Shown: positions 29,542 to 37,000 of the stretch, piece by piece
How positions within the stretch are numbered: position 1 is the stretch's first letter
How the letters are laid out: each line of letters starts with the position of its first letter
Source of the DNA: Azoarcus sp. DN11
GTDB lineage: Bacteria; Pseudomonadota; Gammaproteobacteria; Burkholderiales; Rhodocyclaceae
Assembly (NCBI RefSeq): GCF_003628555.1
Contig: NZ_CP021731.1
Coordinates: 124,001-188,000 of the forward strand
DNA: 64,000 nt
Reading direction: 5' to 3'
Notes under the pieces: generated by a model
Database searches by the model: none
What the model saw: only the letters and a program-made list of their open reading frames with translations
What the model was told of the DNA's origin: nothing
Translations under genes and position numbers: made by a program

Positions 29542-29683
29542 ATGATCGGCTTGTATGATCAGCAAAGATCATCAATGATCACGTGTCAAGAAAAAAGTGT
29601 ATGCCTCGGGCGGCGGCCACAGCTGGCGTGCTTGCGCCTGCGCGCTGGATGGAATATATGTATCGCTGTGGCACAAAGATCAT
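29542..29683. promoter_or_regulatory. Cluster of ATGATC/GATCAT boxes in the divergent control region
   Basis: ATGATC occurs at 29542, 29555 and 29575, and its reverse GATCAT at 29567 and 29678. The first four lie within 39 bases between the hydrolase operon and the divergent MEDS regulator; the last overlaps the regulator's leader. A minus-strand TTGACA (29589-29584) sits at the edge of the cluster. These look like half-sites of the adjacent regulator's operator. Confidence 0.5.
29632..29660 (+). promoter_or_regulatory. Candidate promoter of the MEDS regulator
   Basis: TTGCGC at 29632-29637 and TATATG at 29655-29660 are separated by 17 bases. The regulator ATG follows 28 bases later. Confidence 0.4.
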
Positions 29684-29688
29684 GCGTG

Positions 29689-30456
29689 ATGAGCAAAGTA
29701 CAAGACAGCGAGCTTCTCAACATCAAGCAGGCGGCCCAATTCCTCAACGTTAGCGAAGTGTCGCTGCGGCGCTGGACTGGCAGCGGACGGCTTGCCTGTC
29801 TGCGGGTCGGCGCCAAGGGCGAGCGGCGCTTTCGGCGGACCGACCTGGAAGCGTTCCTTCAACTCCAGGCTGCCGTCTCACCCGTCCCCGAATCGCAAGT
29901 TCGAACGGGATGCGCTGGACATGTGCTGCTGGAAGGCATCGTGATCAATCATGGTAGCCATCTTTGCTGCGTCTACGAGGGCGATCCGGGACGGGTCAAG
30001 CTCGCGGTTCCGCTGCTCGCCGAGGGGCTGGACCGGGGTGAGCTGTGCTTCCTCGTGGCGACGGGGGCCGCCCAGCATCATCTGCTCGACACTCTGGAGA
30101 AGTCCCGCCCGGGCGTGCGCGCCGAGATGACGCGCGGCAACCTGCATTTGGTGGAAGGCGCTGATTCGGCCACCGCCATGTACGACTACTTTGCCAACGC
30201 ATTTGTGGCTGGCACACGCTCGGGAAACCGCTCGTTGCGTGTGGTGGGCGATATGGCGTGGGTCCTCGACAAGAAGCTGTGCTTGGACGAGCTGATCGAT
30301 TTCGAACTTCGGTACAATCAGTTTCTGGCCCGGCAATTTCCCCTCGTGAGCCTTTGCCAGTACGACGCCCGACGGTTCAGCGGCCTGGCCGTCCTCAATG
30401 CGCTAAAATGCCATGAGGATACTTTCGCCTATCCGATGAGCCGTTTTCTTACATAG
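29689..30456 (+). CDS. DcmR-like regulator: excisionase/MerR-type HTH plus MEDS sensory domain
   Basis: This 255-residue protein has an N-terminal helix-turn-helix of the excisionase/MerR type (about residues 7-60: LLNIKQAAQFLNVSEVSLRR, then RRFRRTDLEAFL) and a C-terminal MEDS domain (about 85-250: HLCCVYEGDPGR, RGELCFLVATG, LRVVGDMAW, LCQYDARRF). MEDS was named after the regulator DcmR of dichloromethane dehalogenase in methylotrophs. The ATG at 29689 was chosen because the domain starts there. It is divergent from the hydrolase-FadL operon and so is the likely regulator; the HTH could be mistaken for a phage excisionase. Confidence 0.85.
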   Translation: MSKVQDSELLNIKQAAQFLNVSEVSLRRWTGSGRLACLRVGAKGERRFRRTDLEAFLQLQAAVSPVPESQVRTGCAGHVLLEGIVINHGSHLCCVYEGDPGRVKLAVPLLAEGLDRGELCFLVATGAAQHHLLDTLEKSRPGVRAEMTRGNLHLVEGADSATAMYDYFANAFVAGTRSGNRSLRVVGDMAWVLDKKLCLDELIDFELRYNQFLARQFPLVSLCQYDARRFSGLAVLNALKCHEDTFAYPMSRFLT

Positions 30457-30550
30457 CAGAACGCCACCCGAACAAGCGCGCCGGGGACAACATGGAGCGC
30501 TCGCGGGTACTGCTTGAGGAGCGCTTTCCCGTCTTGTGACAGCATGCCCG

Positions 30551-30690
30551 GAGGATGAACTCGCCATTCTCCAGGGCCGGCACCTTGCCTTCATCTTAAG
30601 AAACTGTTCGCGGCGGCCTTCCTTGGCGAGAAGATCGATTTCGGAGCACTCATAGGGCGCGTCGACCTCTTCGAGGCCCGGATGTGGGAA
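30551..30690 (-). pseudogene. Frameshifted N-terminal fragment of a glutathione S-transferase
   Basis: Read on the minus strand, one frame gives LEEVDAPYECSEIDLLAKEG...REQFLKM and, after a small deletion, another frame gives GKVPALENGEFIL. Together they match the first ~60 residues of bacterial glutathione S-transferases (ALEEVGAPYE...FL.MNP.GKVPAL). The start and the rest of the gene are missing. The surrounding ~580-base gap (30457-31048) otherwise holds only the att-like repeat, a hairpin and the fic control region. Confidence 0.6.
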
Positions 30691-30754
30691 GCCGATTTGA
30701 GTACCAGGTATGGACGGGCAGTTATCGCCTGGTTGGCAATGATATGGCGATGGG

Positions 30755-30807
30755 CAACTCCGCCACTTCGATCCAGTGCCCATGCTCGTCGTCTCGGGCG
30801 CGCCAGA
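30755..30807 (+). repeat. Attachment-site-like repeat, copy 2
   Basis: Bases 30789-30807 are identical to the tRNA-Arg 3' end. Together with 34 upstream bases (AACTCCGCCACTTC...CAGTGCCCATGC) they form a ~50-base near-perfect direct repeat with 32468-32518, so the fic gene is bracketed. Confidence 0.75.
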
Positions 30808-30812
30808 ATTCA

Positions 30813-30849
30813 AAATGCGCTGATTTCATTGGGAAATCAGCGCATTTTT
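30813..30849 (+). terminator. Terminator-like hairpin after att-like copy 2
   Basis: A 15-bp stem (AAATGCGCTGATTTC with its complement, five-base loop) ends in TTTTT. It resembles the terminator after the real tRNA although no intact tRNA precedes it. Confidence 0.8.
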
Positions 30850-31023
30850 CATTTTGACCGGCGCGACGGCTCTGGGCACGGGACACACAAAGCTGCTCTC
30901 ACCCGCCGCATGGCCCGGTCTGGTGAAAAATCCGGTAGCGGATCGTTGTGGAGTAGAAGATCTGCTCAATTTCCTTTCCTTTCCGGTGAAAGTTGAGTAG
31001 ATTTCCATGATCTCATCACTTCT

Positions 31024-31047
31024 GAGGAGATCAAACGGGATCTCCTC
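31024..31047. promoter_or_regulatory. Palindromic operator overlapping the fic translation start
   Basis: GAGGAGATC and GATCTCCTC form a perfect 9-bp inverted repeat with a six-base spacer, ending one base before the fic ATG. Further GATCTC half-sites lie just upstream. The Fic protein's own winged-helix domain is the obvious binding candidate; RNA pairing could also hide the start. Confidence 0.55.
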
Positions 31048-31048
31048 A

Positions 31049-32413
31049 ATGTCACAGAAACTGCAGCCGGACGCCATTCTGAAGGCCGTCAAGGCGCTTG
31101 CGGCCGAAGGTCTCCTTGGCGTTTCGTCATCCCAAATCCATGCGCGCGTTGGCGGTAGCTACGCTACTGTCGGGCGGCTTCTCGGCAAACTCGTCCAGGC
31201 GCAAGCTCTCGTCCGGACCGGAAAGGCACGGGCCACCCGTTATTTCCTGCCGCCGGCCGAAGTCGACGTAAGGGAAGCACTGCGAGTCACGGACCTTGTG
31301 ACGGCGACCGTTTCGCCAGCTTGGTCCGACCAAGCGCGATCGCTGCTGGATGTTCTCAACCGTCCGCTGGGCGCCCGGGCGCCCGTGACCTATCAGCGCC
31401 GGTTTCTGGACGAGTACGTTCCCAATGAGTCCGCTTTGCTGCCCCCTGAACTGGCGGAAGTCCTGTCACAGGAAGGCCGGATGCAGGGGCAGCAACCCGC
31501 CGGGACGTACGCGAGGAAGGTCCTTGAGCAACTCTTGATCGATCTGTCCTGGTCGTCGTCGCGACTGGAGGGCAACACGTACAGTCTGCTGGCGACGGAA
31601 GTGCTGTTCAAGAGCGGCGATCCGCCGACGGATTGGGAAGGCGTCATGTTGCTCAATCACAAGCGCGCCATCGAATTCCTGGTCGACGCGGTGCCCACCT
31701 ATGGTCTCACCGACATCGTCATCCGCAACCTGCACGCGCTGCTGATGCAGGACTTGCTGGCCGACGCCGCCGGACTGGGGGCTATCCGAAGCAAGGTGGT
31801 CAATATTTCGGGCACCACGTACGTCCCAACGCAGGTGCCGCAGCTACTGGAGGAAATGCTCTCGCAGATCGTGGGCAAGGCCCAGCTCGTCAAAAATCCT
31901 GTAGAGGCCGCGTTCTTCCTGTGGGTGAACCTCGCCTACCTGCAGCCCTTCGAGGACGGCAACAAGCGCACGAGCAGGCTCGCCGCGAACATTCCGTTGA
32001 TGCTCTATAACTGTGCTCCGCTTGCCTTTCTCGATGTCGATCCGCATGACTACGCGAAAGCCATGATGGGCGTCTACGAACTCCTCGATGTCACGCTGGC
32101 AGTCGAACTCTTCGCGTGGACGTACCGGCGATCGATCCGAAAATACAAGGTCATCCTGGAGGCGATGGGATCGCCCGATCCTTTCAGGGTCCGTCACCGC
32201 GAACACCTAACCGAAGCGGTGCAACTGGTTGTGAGAAATGGCAAGCCTTTCGGGCAGGCGGTGGTGGAAGTGGGCGTGGCTTTCGAGGAAGTGGAGCATT
32301 TCGGCGAGACGCTGAGAGCGGAGCTCAAAATGCTGACGGTGCACAACTGTGCGCGATACCGATTGACTATTCGGGAAGTGCAGGCGTGGATTGAACGCGG
32401 CAAGCCGATCTGA
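31049..32413 (+). CDS. Winged-helix/Fic domain protein with altered Fic motif
   Basis: This 454-residue protein has an N-terminal winged helix (about residues 5-70), a Fic_N-like region with the inhibitory motif S170-x3-E174-G175 (SSRLEGN), and a Fic core whose signature reads QPFEDGNKR (299-307). Canonical Fic AMP-transferases have His where this has Gln299. The C-terminal ~120 residues contain another helical/HTH-like segment. Fic proteins AMPylate or otherwise modify target proteins; this one may be catalytically altered or inactive. It stands alone between two direct repeats of the tRNA-Arg end. Confidence 0.85.
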   Translation: MSQKLQPDAILKAVKALAAEGLLGVSSSQIHARVGGSYATVGRLLGKLVQAQALVRTGKARATRYFLPPAEVDVREALRVTDLVTATVSPAWSDQARSLLDVLNRPLGARAPVTYQRRFLDEYVPNESALLPPELAEVLSQEGRMQGQQPAGTYARKVLEQLLIDLSWSSSRLEGNTYSLLATEVLFKSGDPPTDWEGVMLLNHKRAIEFLVDAVPTYGLTDIVIRNLHALLMQDLLADAAGLGAIRSKVVNISGTTYVPTQVPQLLEEMLSQIVGKAQLVKNPVEAAFFLWVNLAYLQPFEDGNKRTSRLAANIPLMLYNCAPLAFLDVDPHDYAKAMMGVYELLDVTLAVELFAWTYRRSIRKYKVILEAMGSPDPFRVRHREHLTEAVQLVVRNGKPFGQAVVEVGVAFEEVEHFGETLRAELKMLTVHNCARYRLTIREVQAWIERGKPI

Positions 32414-32467
32414 GTGTCAGGGTATGAGCCGACCCTATGGCTTGGTTGGCAACGGCAAGCGGGCGGA

Positions 32468-32518
32468 CAACTCCGCCACTTCCATTCAGTGCCCATGCTC
32501 GTCGTCTCGGGCGCGCCA
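32468..32518 (+). repeat. Attachment-site-like repeat, copy 3
   Basis: Bases 32502-32518 repeat the last 17 bases of tRNA-Arg including CCA, and the preceding 34 bases repeat those before copy 2. It begins 55 bases after the fic stop. Confidence 0.75.
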
Positions 32519-32525
32519 AATACAG

Positions 32526-32561
32526 AAAAGCCCTGATTTTCTTATGAAATCAGGGCTTTTT
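32526..32561 (+). terminator. Terminator-like hairpin after att-like copy 3
   Basis: A 14-bp stem (AAAAGCCCTGATTT/AAATCAGGGCTTTT, seven-base loop) ends in a T-run. The stem sequence differs from the other two hairpins by compensated changes. Confidence 0.8.
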
Positions 32562-32612
32562 CATATCTCCGGGCCGGACGAATCCGGCTCTTACTCACTG
32601 TGTGTCGATCAG

Positions 32613-33713
32613 TCAGTTGCTCGGGCGGTAGTTCGCCAGCCAGTGCGCGTACGGGGCGGGCAGCACCCAGGACGGTTTCTCTTCCTTCAGTTGCAGGGCC
32701 GCCTGGTAGCTCCAGTGCGGATTGGCGAGATGCGCGCGGCCGATCATCACGAGATCCATCTGCTGGCCGGCAACGACCCGGTTGGCCGTGGCCGGCGCGT
32801 CGATGCCCCAGGACGCGGCGACGGGCAGTTCGGCCTCGCGGCGGACGCGTTCGGCAATCGGCGCGAGGAAGGCCGGGCCCCACGGGACCTGCGCATCCGG
32901 CGTGGAGAAGCCGACGCTGACGTTGAGCAGGTCAAGGCCGCCGCGGCGGAAGGCGCGAGTGAGTTCGATCGACTCCGCCAGCGTCTCCTCGTCGCGGCCG
33001 TCGTATTCGATGACGCCGAAGCGGGCCGTGAGGGGCAGGCGTTCCGGCCACACCTTGCGGACCGCGTCCAGCGTTTCGAGCAGGAAACGGCTGCGTCCGG
33101 TGAAGTCGCCGCCGTATCGATCGGTCCGCTGGTTGGCGTGGACGGAGAAGAAGCTTTGCGCCAGGTAACCGTGGGCAAAGTGCAGTTCGAGCCATTCGAA
33201 GCCGGCATCCCGCGCGCGGCGTGCCGCAGCGACGAAATCGCGTTGGACGCGGGCGATATCGTCAACGCTCATCGCGCGCGGCACCTTCGGCAGGTGGGCG
33301 CCGAATGCGAGGGCCGAGGGGGCCAGTGGCGTCCATGTGCGGACGTCGCCATCGGGGATGTGGTCGTCACCTTCCCACGGGCGGTTCGCGCTCGCCTTGC
33401 GGCCCGCGTGGCCGATCTGGATGCCGGGAACGGCGCCGCCGGCCTTGATCGCGGCCGCGATGCGGGCGAGGCTTTGCGCCTGTTCGTCGTTCCAGAGACC
33501 GAGGCACGCCGGGGTGATGCGGCCTTCCGGCGCCACCGCGGTCGCCTCGACGATCACGAGGCCGGTGCCGCCGCGTCCGAGGCTGCTGTAATGGCCCCAG
33601 TGCCAGTCGTTGCCGACGCCGTCGACGGCGCTGTATTGGCACATGGGAGGAATGGCGATGCGATTGCGCAGGGTGACGTCTTTCAGTTTGAAGCTGCTGA
33701 ACAGGGCGGACAA
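32613..33713 (-). CDS. xenA: XenA-type NADH:flavin oxidoreductase (Old Yellow Enzyme family)
   Basis: This 366-residue FMN ene-reductase closely follows Pseudomonas XenA in blocks such as LKDVTLRNRIAIPPMCQY, VVEATAVAPEGRITP, the FMN/substrate pair H-A-G-R in QIGHAGRKASANRP, and LELHFAHGYLAQSFFS. The Cys in PPMCQY tunes the flavin. Such enzymes reduce activated alkenes and nitro-aromatics or nitrate esters. Translation seems to start at TTG (33713) nine bases after GGAG. The 293-base divergent gap to the fusion helicase must contain both promoters. Confidence 0.9.
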   Translation of the reverse strand: MSALFSSFKLKDVTLRNRIAIPPMCQYSAVDGVGNDWHWGHYSSLGRGGTGLVIVEATAVAPEGRITPACLGLWNDEQAQSLARIAAAIKAGGAVPGIQIGHAGRKASANRPWEGDDHIPDGDVRTWTPLAPSALAFGAHLPKVPRAMSVDDIARVQRDFVAAARRARDAGFEWLELHFAHGYLAQSFFSVHANQRTDRYGGDFTGRSRFLLETLDAVRKVWPERLPLTARFGVIEYDGRDEETLAESIELTRAFRRGGLDLLNVSVGFSTPDAQVPWGPAFLAPIAERVRREAELPVAASWGIDAPATANRVVAGQQMDLVMIGRAHLANPHWSYQAALQLKEEKPSWVLPAPYAHWLANYRPSN

Positions 33714-34006
33714 GGTGTGATCTCCGGAAAGGGCGGACCGTATGCACGTCGACGCGTGCCGTGTCGAATGCGGGCTGGACGGGATCCTAAATCATTAATC
33801 GGTGATGTGCATGATTCCGCTCCCGCTCCGGACGGACGTGAATCCATGCCCGATCGACCTTGACCAGGGGCCCGGTTCGCTGCTCGTCCTGTGCCCCACC
33901 GCGTTGCCTTCTGCCCGGGCCTCGACCGGTCATGTCATATGCCGACGTCGATATGCTTACATCCGGATAAAATTGTTCCGATCGATTTCCGCCAAACCAT
34001 TTGCTC

Positions 34007-37000
34007 ATGGCCGCTCCGCCCGCCGCGCCGCGCGCGCGGTGCCTGTGTCTCGACATCGAAACCGCTCGCCAGGACCGCATGGCCCTGCGCGAGCTGGGCG
34101 TGTTTCGCCCGGATCTCGATGCGCGGCTGAGGCTTTCCGGCAAGGATTCCAAGCTCGTTTCCCGGCTGGATGCGCTGACCGAAGGTGCCGCCTTTGTGCT
34201 TGGTCACAATGTCATCGCCTTCGACCAGCCTGCGCTGGCGGCGCTGCATCCCGAACTCGCGCTGCACCGTTTGCCGCTGATCGACACGCTCGAACTTTCG
34301 CCCGTCGCCTTCCCGCAGAACCCGTATCACCGGCTGGTGAAGGACTACAAGCTATGCGCGACGACCCGCAATGACCCGGTGCGCGACGCGGAGCTCGCCT
34401 ACGAGCTCTTCGTCGACCAGAACGAAGCCTTGCAGCAGCGCGTTGCCGACCATCCGGACGAGGCGCTGTGCCTGCACTTCCTGCTGGCGCCAGAGAACGG
34501 CAAGGGTGTGGCGAACTTCTTCGCGACCCTGCGTCGTGCCCTGAAGCCTTCGCTCGAAGAAGCCGCCGCCGCGTGGCAGCGCGCGACCGCGGGCAAGGTC
34601 TGCATCACCGGAGAGCGCTGGGTCATCGAGCACTGCCTGCCCGATCCCGCCTGGCACAAATCCCTGGCGTATGCGCTGGCGTGGCTGCGTGTGGCGGGCG
34701 GCAATTCGGTGCTTCCGCCTTGGGTGAGCCTGAGTTTCCCCCAGGCGCGCGAAGCGATCGCCGCCCTGCGTGACGTGCCCTGCCCGGATCCGGCTTGCGC
34801 ATGGTGCCGCGAGCAGCACGACCTCGAAACGCTGCTGCCACGCTACTTCCCCAGCATTACGCGCTTCCGCAGCACGCCGACCACGGCCGATGGCCGCTCG
34901 CTGCAACAGACGATCGTCGAGAACGGCTTCGCCGGCCGACCGACGCTCGCGATCCTGCCGACCGGTGGCGGCAAGTCGCTGTGCTTCCAGCTGCCGGCGC
35001 TGGCGCGCTACTACCGTAATGGCAGCCTCACGGTGGTGATCTCGCCGCTGCAGTCGCTGATGAAGGACCAGGTCGACAATTTGGAGGCGCGCGGCATCAC
35101 CTGCGCGGGCTACCTCAACAGTCTGCTCAACCCGATGGAACGGCGGGTGATGCTCGACAAGCTGCGCCTGGGCGACCTCGGGCTGATCTTCGTCGCGCCC
35201 GAGCAGTTCCGCAGCACGGCTTTCGCCAACGCGCTGATGCATCGCGAGATTGGCGCGTGGGTGTTCGACGAGGCGCACTGCCTCTCGAAGTGGGGCCACG
35301 ACTTCCGCCCCGACTATCTGTACGTGTCGCGCTTCATCAAGGCGCGCCAGAAGGACAAACCTTCGCCGGTGTTCTGCTTCACCGCGACGGCCAAGCCCGA
35401 CGTCGTCGACGACATCTGCGCCCACTTCGAGAAGCGCCTCGGCGTGGTGCTCGACCGGCTCGAAGGCGGGGTGGGTCGTGACAACCTCAGCTACGAGGTG
35501 TACCCGGTTTCGGTGCAAGCCAAATACGCCGCGGTGCTGCGCCTGCTGCAGGAAACGCTGCGCGAGGAGGGGGGCGCGATCGTGTTCTGCGCGCGGCAGA
35601 AGGGGGTCGAGGACCTCGCGCAGTTCCTGAGAGACGCAGGCCTCGACTGCGGTTTCTTCCACGGCGGCATGTTGCCCACCGACAAGCGCGCGGTGCAGGA
35701 AGCCTTTCTTGCCGGCACGCTGCGCGTGATCGCCGCGACCAACGCGTTCGGCATGGGTGTCGACAAGCCTGACGTGCGGCTCGTGATTCACCTCGACACG
35801 CCGGGTTCGCTGGAGAATTATTTGCAGGAGGCTGGCCGCGCCGGGCGCGATCAGGCACCGGCGCGCTGCGTCCTGCTGTATGACGATGCGGACCTCGACG
35901 TGCAGTTCCGCCTGCTGAAGAACTCCCGCCTCACTCAGCACGACATCGGCGCGATCCTGAAGGCGCTGCGGGCGATTGAACGCAAGGACCGCAGCGAAGG
36001 CCAGGTCGTCGTGACGAGCGGCGAGATCCTGCTCGAAATCCCCGATGCGCACCGCATCGACCCGGACGCGAGCGACGCCGACACCAAGGTGCGCATCGCC
36101 GTCGCCTGGCTTGAGGAAGCGCGCCTGCTTGAACGCCACGAGAATCACACCCGGGTCTTCCCTGGCAGTCTCCTCGTCGCGAACGAGGAAGAGGCGCGCG
36201 CGACCCTGCGCAAAAAGCTCGGGTCGGAGGCCGACATCGAACCTTATGTGCGCATCTTGTCGATCCTGATTCAGGCTGATGATGACGAAGGCCTGTCGAC
36301 TGACGAGCTGATGCTCGCCACCGGCAAGGACTCGCGCACCCTGCAGCACATGCTGCGCGAACTCGACCGCTGGAAGCTGCTGTCGAACGACACCGAGATC
36401 GGCGTCACCTTCTACCGCGATCCCGACACGGCGCAGCGCCTCGATGAGCTCGCGCGCATCGAAGACGCTCTGCTCAAGAACCTGCGCGAAGAGGCGCCGG
36501 ACGCCGACCAGGAAGGCTGGCAGGTCCTGAATGTGCGCCGGTTGTGCGACACGTTGCGACGCGATGCGCAGGTGGACTTCGACCCGGACAAGCTCACGCG
36601 CCTCCTAAAATCCTTCGCCGAGCCCTTCGGTGACGGCGTCGCACAACGTGGTTTCTTCGCCCTTCGTCCGCAGACCGCGGACAGCCGCTACCTGAAGCTC
36701 CTGCGCCCGTGGAAGGACATCGAGACCATCCGCGAACGCCGCATGCGCCTCGCCCGCGCGCTGCTGCAGGAATTCCAGCGCCGCCGGCAGGGCAACACAC
36801 TGCTCGTCACGTGCAAGCAGGGCGAACTCGAAACCGCGTTGCAGGCCGATACGACCCTCGCCGATCTCGGCGTCGAAAAGTGGGACGTCGCACTGTCTGC
36901 GGCCTTGCTCTACCTCGACGCCAACGAGGTGCTGCATCTAGCGCGCGGCAAGGCCGTGTTCCGCTCTGCGATGAGCATCGAACTCAATGCCGAGGCGCGT

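Noticed and set aside
29689..30456. Phage excisionase
   Set aside because: The HTH is excisionase-like, but the ~170-residue MEDS sensory domain and divergent catabolic operon point to a DcmR-type regulator.
30789..30805. Second tRNA-Arg gene
   Set aside because: Only the 3' acceptor/T-arm part is present; no D arm, anticodon arm or matching 5' acceptor strand precedes it. The same holds for 32502 and 44870.
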